Position numbers and translations under genes: made by a program. Below, in pieces: positions 8,741 to 18,561 of a DNA stretch of 36,974 nucleotides. Position 1 is the stretch's first letter. Every line of letters starts with the position of its first letter. Under the pieces are notes generated by a model. It worked only from the letters and a program-made list of their open reading frames with translations, made no database searches and was not told the origin of the DNA. Source of the DNA: Roseitalea sp. (GTDB taxonomy: Bacteria > Pseudomonadota > Alphaproteobacteria > Rhizobiales > Rhizobiaceae). The stretch is from assembly GCA_017642895.1 (NCBI GenBank), contig JAEPON010000024.1:1-36974 (forward strand), given 5' to 3'.

Positions 8741-8753
8741 AGAACAGGTCCAA

Positions 8754-10289
8754 TCAGGCGGTCGGCATGGTCAAGCCGAGTTTTTCGGCAAGGCCAATAC
8801 GCTGAAGCTTGCCTGTCGCGCCCTTCGGTATTTCGTCCAAGACAACCACCTTTCGCGGCACTTTGAATGCGGCAAGCCGCCGACCAAGGAACGTGCGGAT
8901 ATCGTTTTCCGACACCTGTGCACCATCGGTCAAAACGACCGCGGCCGCCACTTCTTCGCCAAGCTTGGGATGCGGCACGGCAAAGGTGACGCACTGCGCG
9001 ACAGCCGGATGCGCACTCAAGACACCATCAACTTCCAGGGGACTGACTTTCTCGCCGCCCCGGTTGATGATTTCCTTCAGCCTGCCGGTCAGCGTCAGAT
9101 AGCCGTCTTCGTCGAACTCGCCCTGATCCCCTGTCCGAAACCAGCGGTACCCCTTCGCTTCAAAGAAGCTCTTTTCGTTCGCCTCGGGATTGCCGTCGTA
9201 GCCCGGTGTGACATTCGGCCCGGAAATCACGACTTCGCCGGTGCCTTTGACGAGCTTGTTTTCCGTTTGGTGGGCGATGCGCACGAGCGGACCGGCTGCC
9301 ATACCGACCGCTCCCGGCTTCTGAGCACCAGGCGGCAGCGGGTTGGAGGTCATCTGGTGGGCCGCTTCTGTCATCCCGTAGCTCTCGATCACCGGAGCTT
9401 TGAAGGTCCGGGCAAGCGTTTCCATGACCGGACCGGGAAGCGAGGCTGATGACGATCTCAAGAAGCGTAGCGGCACGCGAGCGATGGTTTCGACGTTGCG
9501 CGCCGACCGGGACAAGATTGCTTGATGCATGGTCGGCACGGCCGTGTACCAGGTTGGTTTTGCCTCCCGCATCCAACCGAAGAACTTGATCGCGTCGAAA
9601 CCCGGAGAGCACCAAACCGAGCCGCCGGCGGCCAGGGACGCCGACACCGCAGCCACGAGCCCATGAATGTGGAAAAGCGGCATCACATTGAGACAACGGT
9701 CATCGGCGGTCAGGTTGAGTGAAGCCATGACGTTGAGCGCCGAGGCGGCGACGTTGGATTGCAGCAGGGGCACGATCTTCGGTCTCGATGTGGTCCCTGA
9801 CGTGTGCAGGATCAACGCGCAATCGCCATGGTCAGGCGCGGCTCTGACCGCTTCGTCAGACGCTCTTTCACCCCGAAGCTGAAAATGACCGGCAGGCGCA
9901 CCATCATCGACAACAACCCGCAACACGCTGAGCCCAAGCTTGGATGCCGCGCCAAGGGCCGGGCCGTCATATCCCTCCGGCAGCATGACGGCCTTCGCTT
10001 TGAGGTCCTCGAAATAGAAGGCGAACTCATCTTCGCGATATATGGGGTTCAATGGCGCTGTGACCGCTGTCTGGGCTGACGCAATGAAGGCGGCCGCCAT
10101 CTCCGGCCCGTTGGGCAATACGATAGCGATGCGATCACCGCGCCCAACCCCCGCCGAATGCAGAGACGAGGCGACGGAATGCGCCAGGGAGCGCAACCCG
10201 CCATAGGTCAACCAATCACGCCCAAGCGCACCAATCGCCAGCGCGCCATCGGCATGCGGTGAAATCAAACCGGCGATTGTGTCAGACAT
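8754..10289 (-). CDS. AMP-forming acyl-CoA synthetase, oxalate-CoA ligase (AAE3/Pcs60)-like
   Basis: Adenylate-forming enzyme, 511 residues, predicted to activate oxalate with ATP and CoA to oxalyl-CoA. Motifs in order: LHTSGTTSRPK (161-171, phosphate loop), ESYGMTEAAHQ (302-312), RTGDQGEFDEDGYL (385-398), GRLKEIINRGGEK hinge (402-414) and the catalytic Lys494 in PKGATGKLQR. The block MTSNPLPPGAQKPGAVG, the GPNVTPGYDGNPEAN stretch and the LAAFKVP tail closely resemble plant AAE3 and yeast Pcs60 oxalyl-CoA synthetases, as I remember them. The start at 10289 has AGAGGAAA upstream; the frame stays open 15 codons further, without a better site. It is followed after 13 bases by the PanE-like reductase. 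Other short-chain acids remain possible substrates. Confidence 0.85.
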   Translation of the reverse strand: MSDTIAGLISPHADGALAIGALGRDWLTYGGLRSLAHSVASSLHSAGVGRGDRIAIVLPNGPEMAAAFIASAQTAVTAPLNPIYREDEFAFYFEDLKAKAVMLPEGYDGPALGAASKLGLSVLRVVVDDGAPAGHFQLRGERASDEAVRAAPDHGDCALILHTSGTTSRPKIVPLLQSNVAASALNVMASLNLTADDRCLNVMPLFHIHGLVAAVSASLAAGGSVWCSPGFDAIKFFGWMREAKPTWYTAVPTMHQAILSRSARNVETIARVPLRFLRSSSASLPGPVMETLARTFKAPVIESYGMTEAAHQMTSNPLPPGAQKPGAVGMAAGPLVRIAHQTENKLVKGTGEVVISGPNVTPGYDGNPEANEKSFFEAKGYRWFRTGDQGEFDEDGYLTLTGRLKEIINRGGEKVSPLEVDGVLSAHPAVAQCVTFAVPHPKLGEEVAAAVVLTDGAQVSENDIRTFLGRRLAAFKVPRKVVVLDEIPKGATGKLQRIGLAEKLGLTMPTA

Positions 10290-10407
10290 CACGTTTTCCT
10301 CTTTTCGGACCTGTTCGCTGCGTGCGTGACGCACCCGAGCCGCGCAGTTCTCCTTGTCTTGCCGTCAACTCAACTGGTGGAACGCCACAAACTCTGTCAG
10401 CAACGCT

Positions 10408-11216
<809 letters not shown>

Positions 11217-11220
<4 letters not shown>

Positions 11221-12230
11221 GACGTGTTGACCCGATGTCCCGGCTGGGCGGAGGCGAAATGGCACGCAGCATCGACGTATGGGCCAATTGGTTGAAGGTC
11301 GGGTCGATCCGTATGGCAAACCTGCTTGACCATCGGACAACGCGGAGCGAAGGGGCAGGCCGGACCTTTGCCCAAATGGGCGGCCGCCGCGGGCTCGCCG
11401 GCAATCGGCTCAAGCCATGGAACGTCTTCGTCCAAAGGCGGAATGGCCGAGATCAGTCCGTTCGAATAGGGATGGCCCGGCTGGCTGATCACCGACGCCA
11501 CGGGGCCGCGTTCCATCACGCGTCCGCCATAGAGGACGCAAATGTCATCGCACAATCCTTCCACCAGGCCGATATCGTGGGTGATCAACAGCAGCGCGGC
11601 GCCTTCCAGCCTGCACAGATCGTCGATCAGCCGGAGAATCTGGACCTGGGTGGTCACATCCAGCGCGGTGGTCGGCTCATCGGCGATGAGCACACGCGGC
11701 CGGTTGGCCAGGGCGATGGCGATCATCACGCGTTGCCGCATGCCGCCGGAGAATTCATGCGGATAGGCGTTCAGCCGTTCGGCGGCGCGTGCGATCTGCA
11801 CTTCCTCGAGCAGCTCGATCGCCCGCTTGCGCGCAGCCTTGCGGGAGACGGCGGTATCGACCCGGATTGCTTCGATGAGCTGTGCACCAATGGTCATGAC
11901 CGGATTGAGCGCTGACATCGGATCCTGGAAGACGACTGAAACATCGCGACCGCGCCGCCGTGTCATTGACCGTGCCATCGGGTCTATGGTTTCCCCGGCC
12001 AGTTTGATGTCTCCCGAAAGAATGCGGAAACGGCCCGGCAGGAGCCCCGCAATCGCCATGGCCGTCATCGATTTGCCCGATCCGCTTTCGCCGACCAGCG
12101 CCAGGCGCCCACCCGCCGGCACGGTGAAGCTGACCCCGTCGACGACGACAGATTGCCGTCCAGATGGGCCGACCCCGACGCGTAGATCGTGCACCGCGAG
12201 GGCTGGCGGGTTGGTCTCGACGTCAGCCAT
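11217..12230 (-). CDS. Peptide/nickel-type ABC transporter ATP-binding protein (DppD-like)
   Basis: First nucleotide-binding subunit of the importer, 337 residues. Walker A GESGSGKS is at residues 47-54, with the Q-loop VFQDPMSALNP, signature FSGGMRQRV, Walker B IADEPTTALD and H-loop LLITHDIGLV. The C-terminal oligopeptide/dipeptide extension has the conserved CPFAPRCPMVKQVC cysteines. The start at 12230 overlaps the dppC-like stop by one base (TGATG). An open stretch upstream of that ATG lies inside the permease gene and is not coding. Ends with ATGA coupling to the second ATPase. Confidence 0.92.
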
Positions 12231-13111
12231 CAGGGACCCCGCTTGCGTGTGTCGGTCGCTTCGGCCAGCGCGTCGCCCAAAAGGTTGAACGCGATCACCG
12301 TAACCACCAGCGCGATCGATGGAAAAAAGACCATGTGCGGTGCAATGGCGATATAGGCCTTGGCTTCGGCAATCATCAGGCCAAGGGCCGGCTGCGGCGC
12401 TTGTATGCCCAGTCCCAGAAACGACAATCCCGCCTCGATCAACACCGCGAAGGACAATGACACCGAGCCCTGCACGACGACCGGGTTGACCATGTTGGGC
12501 AGCACGTGGCGGAACAGGCGGCGCGCGAAGCTGCATCCCATCACTTCAGCGGCGGTGACATAGGGCATCGTCATGATTTTTAGTGTCTGGCCGCGCGCCA
12601 GCCGCGCGAAGATCGGCAGGTTGACAAAGGCCACCGCGACGAAAACGCCGGCCGGCCCGCGTCCGAGCGCGACCGAGACGGCAATGGCCAGCACAAGCAG
12701 CGGAAAGGCGAGAAAGGCGTCCATCAGGCGCATGACGATGCGCTCGAGGAGCCCGCCGATCATGGCCGCGAGCGATCCGATCAGCACACCGGCGCAAATC
12801 CCCGCCATTACCGCGGCCGCGGCAACGCCGAGCGAAAGGCCGATGCCGTGCATCACGCGGCTGGCGATGTCCCGACCCAGATTGTCCGTCCCCATGGGAT
12901 GAGCCAGTGATGGGCCCAAAAAGACGGCGTCCATGCGCATCTGGACGGCCAAAGGGTCGGCGGGCGCCAGCCATGGCGCGCCAAGTCCGACGCCGATGAC
13001 CAAGGCGAAGAGCGCAGCGCCGATCACGCCGGTCGGTGTTGCAAGGATGCGTCCGATGAGGGCGCGCATGGCCGATCCGCGCCGGTTCGCGCCCGCCCCG
13101 ACCACGCTCAC
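12230..13111 (-). CDS. Peptide/nickel-type ABC transporter permease (DppC-like)
   Basis: Inner-membrane permease with six predicted helices, 293 residues from a GTG at 13111. It carries the DppC marker HPMGTDNLGRDIASRVMHG just before the transport domain and an EAA-type cytoplasmic loop around AAEVMGCSFARRLFRHVLPN. The GTG overlaps the stop of the preceding permease gene (GTGA), which supports coupling. An ATG 14 codons further in, at 13069, is an alternative start that would shorten only the variable N-terminus. Confidence 0.92.
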   Translation of the reverse strand: MSVVGAGANRRGSAMRALIGRILATPTGVIGAALFALVIGVGLGAPWLAPADPLAVQMRMDAVFLGPSLAHPMGTDNLGRDIASRVMHGIGLSLGVAAAAVMAGICAGVLIGSLAAMIGGLLERIVMRLMDAFLAFPLLVLAIAVSVALGRGPAGVFVAVAFVNLPIFARLARGQTLKIMTMPYVTAAEVMGCSFARRLFRHVLPNMVNPVVVQGSVSLSFAVLIEAGLSFLGLGIQAPQPALGLMIAEAKAYIAIAPHMVFFPSIALVVTVIAFNLLGDALAEATDTRKRGP

Positions 13112-14097
13112 GAGGCGAGCCTGGTACGGATACGCGGGTCGAGCACACGATAGAGCGCGTCGACAAACGCGTTGATCAGCACATAAATGAAGGCCACGGC
13201 GAGCACAGCGCCCTGAACCACCGGATAGTCGCGTTGATTGATGTTGTCGATCATCAGCCGGCCCAGGCCCGGTATGGCGAAGATCGTCTCCGTGATGATC
13301 GCGCCCGACAGCAGCACACCTGCTTCAATGCCCGCGATGGTCACGAACGGAAGGGCGGCATTGCGCACGGCGTGCCCGTAGACCACCCGGCTTTCGGCAA
13401 CGCCTTTGGAGCGCGCGGTGCGCACATAGTCCTCGCCCAGTTCGTCGATCACCGAGCGGCGCATGATGCGCACCAGAACACCCGCGGTGACCAGGCCGAG
13501 GGTCAGCGCCGGCAGGGCCATATGCCGGAGATTTTCCAGCGGGTCCTCGTCAAAGGGCACATAGCCGGCCACGGGCAGGAGCCGCAGATGGACGGCAAAC
13601 AGATAGATCAGCGCCAGCGCGATAACGAAGGGCGGCGTGGAAATGCCGATGATGGAAAAGGTTGTGATACCGGCATCTGTGGCAGTGCCGGCGCGGCGCG
13701 CGGCGGCGACGCCCAGCGGTATGGACAACGCAATGCCGATGACAAGCGCCATGATACCCAGTTGCAGCGTCGGCGGCAGCGCATTGCCGATGAGTTGGGA
13801 GACCGGCGCTCCCGAGCGCAGGCTCTGTCCGAAGTCTCCGATCGCCATGTTGCCGAGCCAGATGACATATTGCTCGAGCATGGACCGATCCAGACCCATC
13901 TGCTCGCGGGCGCTTTCGATGACTGCACGATCAAGCGTATCCAGGCCTCCCAGGATCAGCACGGGATCGCCAGGAACGACACGCAACAGCACGAAAACCA
14001 TGGTCGCCACGCTGACCATGACGATCGCGAGTTCGACCAGGCGATTGCCCGCCGCGCGCACGATTGTGACGAAGAAATGGGATAGTCTGGCGCTCAC
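13108..14097 (-). CDS. Peptide/nickel-type ABC transporter permease (DppB-like)
   Basis: Inner-membrane permease, 329 residues, with six predicted helices. DppB features are visible: an N-terminal helix running into FVLLRVVPGDPV, the MGLDRSMLEQYVIWLGNMAIGDFG-like periplasmic segment, the EDYVRTARSKGVAESRV EAA loop and a C-terminal DPRIRT. The start is a GTG at 14097, and there is no earlier in-frame choice that keeps the family N-terminus. It lies 115 bases after the binding-protein gene, and the gap holds a strong hairpin. That is a common arrangement for making more binding protein than permease. Confidence 0.92.
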   Translation of the reverse strand: MSARLSHFFVTIVRAAGNRLVELAIVMVSVATMVFVLLRVVPGDPVLILGGLDTLDRAVIESAREQMGLDRSMLEQYVIWLGNMAIGDFGQSLRSGAPVSQLIGNALPPTLQLGIMALVIGIALSIPLGVAAARRAGTATDAGITTFSIIGISTPPFVIALALIYLFAVHLRLLPVAGYVPFDEDPLENLRHMALPALTLGLVTAGVLVRIMRRSVIDELGEDYVRTARSKGVAESRVVYGHAVRNAALPFVTIAGIEAGVLLSGAIITETIFAIPGLGRLMIDNINQRDYPVVQGAVLAVAFIYVLINAFVDALYRVLDPRIRTRLAS

Positions 14098-14173
14098 AGC
14101 CGCGGTTTGCCTGCCTTGCTTGTGCCTTCCGGTTCCATCGACCTTTTCAATCGGACCGGTTTTGGATTTTCAA

Positions 14174-14204
14174 GGACCCGCCACGACCCGGTCGGGGCGG
14201 GTCC
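14174..14204 (-). terminator. Hairpin after the binding-protein gene, attenuator or mRNA-stabilising element
   Basis: A perfect 9-bp stem (GGACCCGCC / GGCGGGTCC) with a 13-base loop lies nine bases downstream of the stop of the solute-binding-protein gene and before the permease genes. In the direction of transcription it is followed by TTGAAAATCC, not a clean T-tract. The likely role is partial termination or protection of the 3' end, giving binding protein in excess over the membrane subunits. Confidence 0.6.
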
Positions 14205-14212
14205 ATGTTTGA

Positions 14213-15775
14213 TCAGCTCTCCGAGCGCGTGATCGTCCACGCCCGAAGCCTCAGATCGCCCTGATTGACGAAGCCGGTGACGTTCGAGCTCATGGCCTTG
14301 ATTTCGGAGGGCACGAGCACCCAGGCCAGCGGGCTGCCTTGCATGACCATGGCTTCGGCCTCCTGATAGAGCGCGGCGCGCTCCTCGATGGTCGGCGCGG
14401 TGGCCGCCTTATCGATCACCTCGTCCAGTGCCGGATCGGCGAACTTGCCGAAATTGTTGCCGCCGTCGGAGCGGAAGAAGCTGCCGAAGACCAGCGCCTC
14501 GTCAATCCGGCCCGACCAGTCGATCAAGAGCCCGGTAAAGTCGCTGGCGAACAGATTGTCCAGAACCGCGCCGATTTCCTTGCCTTCCAGCGTCACCTCG
14601 ATGCCGATCTCGGCCAGTTGCGCCTGGAGGGCTTGGGCCATCGCCGACAGTTCGGGAAAGGTCGGATGGATCATGGTGAAGGCAAAGCCGTCTTCCATGC
14701 CCGCTTCGGCGAGTTCGGCGCGTGCGGCGTCCAGATCGGGAGCAGAGCCGACAAACCCGCCGCCGGGATTGTCGGCATCATAAGCCCAGGACGATGGCGT
14801 GATCGGGCCAAGACACGGAATTGCCGTGCCGAAACTGACCGCGTCGGCGATTGCCTGCCGGTCGATCGCCAATTGCACGGCGCGGCGCACATGCACATTG
14901 TCGAAAGGCGGTTGCTCGCAGTGAAAGAACATGTACTGCCAGCCATAGGTCGGGGCGCTGGAAACGGTGATGTCGCTGTTTCCCATCATGGAGGGGGCGA
15001 GCGCGGTGGGGAGGCTGTAGAGGAAGTCGATCTCGCCGGTTTGAAGGGCGAGCGCCGCGGTTTCGTTGTCGGGCAGCACGCGCCATGTCACGCTGTCAAG
15101 ATAGGGCAAGGCATTGCCGTCGGCGTCGCGGCCCCACCAGTTTTCGTTGCGTGACATGACCAGTTCGGAGTTGGGTTCGAGACTGTCGATCTTGAACGGC
15201 CCGCTGCCAATCGGCATGCGCCCGAAACCGTCTCCAGCCGCCTCGAACGCGGCGGGCGAGATCATCGAGGCATATTGCTGGGCCAGTTCGACCAGAAGCG
15301 TCGGGAAACTCTCGGTCGTCTTGATCTCGAACTCGGTCGGGCTGATGACGTCGACCGATTCAATTCGCGCGAACTGGCTGGCGAAATTGCCTTCCCTGAT
15401 CTTGTCGAATGAGAATTTCACGGCCTCGGCGTCCATCGGCGTGCCGTCCGTGCTGACGACATCGGGCCGAAGCTGGAAGCGCCATGTCAGATCGTCGCTA
15501 CGTTCCCAGCTTTCGGCAAGGCCAGGCGCGGGGATGGAGTCGGCACCATAGGTGACCAGCGTGTCGAGAATGTTGATGACGGCGTTGTAATCGAGCCGGC
15601 CGATCCGGCGAAACGGATCGAGGCTCCCGAAACTCTCGGGAACGCCGATAACGATGCTGCCGCCTTGCGTTGCGGCGTGCGCCGGGTGGTGCAGTGTGGC
15701 CAGCGAGCCGATGATCGGCGTCACCGCGGCCGCGCCGGCGCCCTTGAGAAACAGTCTCCTGTCGAGTTCAAACAT
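14213..15775 (-). CDS. ABC transporter substrate-binding protein, family 5 (DppA/OppA type), Tat-exported
   Basis: Periplasmic binding protein of the peptide/nickel superfamily, 520 residues. The N-terminus MFELDRRLFLKGAGAAAV contains a twin-arginine motif (Arg6-Arg7 in DRRLFLK), then a hydrophobic stretch and AHA cleavage, so export folded through Tat is predicted. Family landmarks are the LDPFRRIGRLDYNAVINILDTLV start, LAESWERSDDLTWRFQLR, and HVRRAVQLAIDRQAI. The start at 15775 has a perfect AAGGAGG five bases upstream. The ligand cannot be read from sequence; the surrounding enzymes suggest a small nitrogenous or oxamic compound rather than a peptide (inference). It is followed by the hairpin and then two permeases and two ATPases. 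Confidence 0.92.
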   Translation of the reverse strand: MFELDRRLFLKGAGAAAVTPIIGSLATLHHPAHAATQGGSIVIGVPESFGSLDPFRRIGRLDYNAVINILDTLVTYGADSIPAPGLAESWERSDDLTWRFQLRPDVVSTDGTPMDAEAVKFSFDKIREGNFASQFARIESVDVISPTEFEIKTTESFPTLLVELAQQYASMISPAAFEAAGDGFGRMPIGSGPFKIDSLEPNSELVMSRNENWWGRDADGNALPYLDSVTWRVLPDNETAALALQTGEIDFLYSLPTALAPSMMGNSDITVSSAPTYGWQYMFFHCEQPPFDNVHVRRAVQLAIDRQAIADAVSFGTAIPCLGPITPSSWAYDADNPGGGFVGSAPDLDAARAELAEAGMEDGFAFTMIHPTFPELSAMAQALQAQLAEIGIEVTLEGKEIGAVLDNLFASDFTGLLIDWSGRIDEALVFGSFFRSDGGNNFGKFADPALDEVIDKAATAPTIEERAALYQEAEAMVMQGSPLAWVLVPSEIKAMSSNVTGFVNQGDLRLRAWTITRSES

Positions 15776-15820
15776 GTGAACCTCCTTGCAATGGTTCATT
15801 GGCGTCAATGTCAATTTCTG

Positions 15821-15836
15821 ACCCCGTGAGCGGGGT
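15821..15836. other. Small hairpin in the leader of the binding-protein gene
   Basis: ACCCCG and CGGGGT form a 6-bp stem with a 4-base loop in the 117-base gap between the hydrolase gene and the binding-protein gene. It has no following T-tract in the operon direction. It may mark a processing or attenuation site; the evidence is thin. Confidence 0.3.
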
Positions 15837-15892
15837 TTGTTGTCCATTCTTCTTGCCCGTCGCGATCATTGGTTGCCCGCCACCCCGCCCGT

Positions 15893-16771
15893 TCAGGCGG
15901 CGCGGTGCAACGCCATCGACGTGCAGCGCACGCTGCCACCGCCCATGGTGAAAAGCTGATAGTTCGGGTCGAACACCTCGATCCCGTGTGCGCGAAGCTG
16001 CGCGTTGACCTCGGTGTTCTCGGCTGGCGAGATCACCCGATCATTGCCGAGCGGCAACAGATTGGTGGCCGCGCGCGATGCCTCCTTGAAACTGGCCGGA
16101 ATCAGTTCGATGCCGTGCGATGTAAGCCAGTCGAGGGTTTCGTCGGCGACAACATCGACACAGCAGACGGCCAGCCCGTCGGCGGCCATCGAAAACAGCG
16201 TGTCGAAATGCAGGAAATGATCGGGGAAAGTCGCGATGTGGCATTGCCAGCCTTGGGCCTCGAACCAGGCAGCGAACTGGTGCGCGCCCTCATCGTCACT
16301 GCGCACGCCGGAGGCACCGATCAGCAGCAGTCCCTCGCGGACCAGATGGATATCACCGCCCTCCAGCTTACCGCGCGTCGCCCAGTTGAAGACCGGTATG
16401 CCGGCCTGCTCGTAAAAACGGATGACGGACGCGTATTCCCCGCGCCGGGTTTCGGCTTGCAGCATCAGATGCACAACGCCCCAGGGCGTCATCTGGCTGG
16501 AATCGCGTGTGTAGCACTGATAGGGCAGGTGCGGCTCGCTTTCCAGGTAATGCCGCCGCACGCCAGCTTGATCGAGTGCACCCTCAAATTCGGCATATTG
16601 CGCCTTCAGGTGGTCGATATTGAGCTCGATGCCGGCGGCCAGCGTCTCGCGCGAGGCGCGGTTGACCGGGTTCCAGCGATAATGATCAGGTCTGCACAAC
16701 AAGACGTCGGTCAGCACGTCGGTTTCGCAGCGCACGCCCCATTTGTCGATTTTTGGCAAAGATGTGCCCAT
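15893..16771 (-). CDS. Arginine deiminase/DDAH-family amidino hydrolase-like protein
   Basis: Guanidino-group-modifying superfamily member, 292 residues, five-blade propeller fold. The expected catalytic set is present: YTRDSS around residue 88, EGGD at 137-140, HFD at 188-190 (His188 general base) and the nucleophile Cys283 in GGGSVRCTSM near the C-terminus. These enzymes hydrolyse or transfer from guanidines (arginine, methylarginines, amidines). The exact substrate here is unknown; the sequence is not a close match to arginine deiminase or human DDAH that I can recall. Start ATG 16771 lies two bases after the stop of the gamma-glutamyltransferase-like gene. The open frame upstream is antisense-like and non-family. 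No signal peptide, so cytoplasmic. Confidence 0.82.
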   Translation of the reverse strand: MGTSLPKIDKWGVRCETDVLTDVLLCRPDHYRWNPVNRASRETLAAGIELNIDHLKAQYAEFEGALDQAGVRRHYLESEPHLPYQCYTRDSSQMTPWGVVHLMLQAETRRGEYASVIRFYEQAGIPVFNWATRGKLEGGDIHLVREGLLLIGASGVRSDDEGAHQFAAWFEAQGWQCHIATFPDHFLHFDTLFSMAADGLAVCCVDVVADETLDWLTSHGIELIPASFKEASRAATNLLPLGNDRVISPAENTEVNAQLRAHGIEVFDPNYQLFTMGGGSVRCTSMALHRAA

Positions 16772-16773
16772 GG

Positions 16774-18561
16774 TCACCGCCCCACCGCATAGCAGGTGCG
16801 CCGCGGATCGGCCGCGCCATAGAGCGCCGGCCCATCCACGCCCCCCAGATCCAGCAGGCCCGCCATCATGACGCCGCCCGCGTCGAACTCCCAATCGGGC
16901 CAATGTTCGAGCGCATGGCCACGACGTGCCAGACCGGCGCGCACATCGGCGCTGATGCGCGCTTCGATATCGACACGACCCGGAAAGGCCGGATTGGGAA
17001 AGAAGGAATTGGAAAACGAAAAGGTCGCCACGCGCGGCGCTTCGACGGCCTGCTGCGGCAGCATGTCGTGCACTGTCAGATTGATGAAGGCCTGCATCAT
17101 GGCCTGAATGATGACGTCCCCGCCGGGACAGCCGAAAGCGAGCACCTGCGTGTCCGGGCCGCCGCTGCGCACCGCGAGCGCCGGCGCCGGCGTGATGCGC
17201 GGCCTTTTGCCAGGGGCCAGCGCGTTGACGTGATCGGGATCGAGTCGACTTTGGACGCCGCGGCACGACACGATGGCGCCGACGCCGGGGACAATCGGCG
17301 ATCCGTCCAGCGTGTCGCTGGGCATCACCGAAATGGCATTGCCTGCCCGATCGACGGCGCAGACATAGGTGGTGTCGAAACGCGGACGTGCCTGTCCGGA
17401 CGCCGAGAGATCGGAGCCAAGGGCGCGATCCATGCGGATGCGGCCGGCCAGCTTCGCCAAATGATCAGCGCCGAGCAACTGGTTCTGATCGGTCCGGGCA
17501 AAGTTCGGATCACAATAGTGGGCCTCGCGATCAGCGAAACCAAGCTTGAGTGCCTCGATGGCCAGATGCAGCGCATCGGCGGTGGACGCCTCTTTCAGAT
17601 CGAAGGCGCTCAAAATACCCAATGCCTGCAGCATCACCGGGCCTTGCGTGGTGAAGTCGGTGGTCGCCACCCGCCACGAACCATGATCGACCTGCGGCGC
17701 CTCAACCAACGCGCCCCGAAAGTTCGCGAGATCGGCCCGATCCAGAACCCCGCCATCAGCCCGGTTGAACGACACCAGGGCCTCTGCGACCGGCCCATCA
17801 TAGAAGGCCGCGCGAACACGCTCGATGCGGTCTGCGCGGTCGCTCCCCGCTTCGGCGGCAGCCATGGTTTCCAATGTGCCGGCGAGATCGGTCTGTCGGA
17901 TGACCTCACCGACAAGTGGCGGGCGGCCCCGCGGCCAATAGACGGCGCGCGAGCTCTCCCACTGGCAGAAACTGCGGCCCATGATTTCAAGAGCAATCGC
18001 CGTGCGATGATCCAGAACGAGCCCGTCACGGGCATAGGCAATCGACGGTGCGATCAGATCGGTGAAGGACCAGGTACCGAACCGGGCCAGCGCCGCCAGC
18101 AAAGCATCGGGTGCGCCGGGCACGATGCCGGTTGCCGATCCAAGCGGAATATCGCCGCTCCAGCGGTCGCGAAAGGCATCCAGATCGGTGGCCGCGCCCC
18201 ATGGGCCGACCCCGGCGGCGGACCAGATGCGCCGGTCGCCGGCCGTGCGCAACACGATCGGCGCGATGCCGCCCAGATTGCACATGTCGGGCTGGATCAC
18301 CGTCGAGGCAAAGCCACCGGCAATGCCGGCGTCGATCGCGGTTCCGCCGCGCTCGAGCACATTGGCCATGATTTGTGCGACAATGGGGTGGCCCGCCGAA
18401 ACCATATAGTGGCTGCCCACCAGGGTCGGGCGCATGGACTCGGGCGGCGGATAGACCGAAGGCGTCGGAGCGTCGGGATTGCGCATGCCGCCTGCGGAAT
18501 CGCCTGTGGCGTCCCCGGCGCCGGCGTCTGCGGCGTTCTCGCGCAGGTCTTCCATCATCAC
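16774..18561 (-). CDS. Gamma-glutamyltransferase-fold N-terminal nucleophile hydrolase, HpxW (oxamate amidohydrolase)-like
   Basis: Ntn-hydrolase of the gamma-glutamyltransferase family, 595 residues, made as a proenzyme that self-cleaves before a Thr. The nucleophile is Thr397 in RFDTTYVCAVD, corresponding to TTHYSVVD of E. coli GGT; GGFASTV and GCPGGDVIIQAMMQ are other family blocks. There is no signal peptide, so it is cytoplasmic, unlike glutathione-degrading GGTs. The region equivalent to DFRExAP, whose Arg holds the glutamyl carboxylate, reads WSAAGVGPWG here, so a glutamyl substrate is doubtful. With hpxX, Y and Z homologues upstream, oxamate amidohydrolase (oxamate to oxalate and ammonia), as in Klebsiella HpxW, is the best guess. 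Start GTG 18561 or ATG 18558 or 18555; all sit at the stop of the VOC gene. Confidence 0.85.
   Translation of the reverse strand: MMMEDLRENAADAGAGDATGDSAGGMRNPDAPTPSVYPPPESMRPTLVGSHYMVSAGHPIVAQIMANVLERGGTAIDAGIAGGFASTVIQPDMCNLGGIAPIVLRTAGDRRIWSAAGVGPWGAATDLDAFRDRWSGDIPLGSATGIVPGAPDALLAALARFGTWSFTDLIAPSIAYARDGLVLDHRTAIALEIMGRSFCQWESSRAVYWPRGRPPLVGEVIRQTDLAGTLETMAAAEAGSDRADRIERVRAAFYDGPVAEALVSFNRADGGVLDRADLANFRGALVEAPQVDHGSWRVATTDFTTQGPVMLQALGILSAFDLKEASTADALHLAIEALKLGFADREAHYCDPNFARTDQNQLLGADHLAKLAGRIRMDRALGSDLSASGQARPRFDTTYVCAVDRAGNAISVMPSDTLDGSPIVPGVGAIVSCRGVQSRLDPDHVNALAPGKRPRITPAPALAVRSGGPDTQVLAFGCPGGDVIIQAMMQAFINLTVHDMLPQQAVEAPRVATFSFSNSFFPNPAFPGRVDIEARISADVRAGLARRGHALEHWPDWEFDAGGVMMAGLLDLGGVDGPALYGAADPRRTCYAVGR

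Noticed and set aside
16774..18561. Glutathione-degrading gamma-glutamyltransferase working with a dipeptide importer
   Set aside because: No signal peptide, a changed glutamyl-binding motif and HpxX/Y/Z neighbours make this less likely, though it is not excluded.
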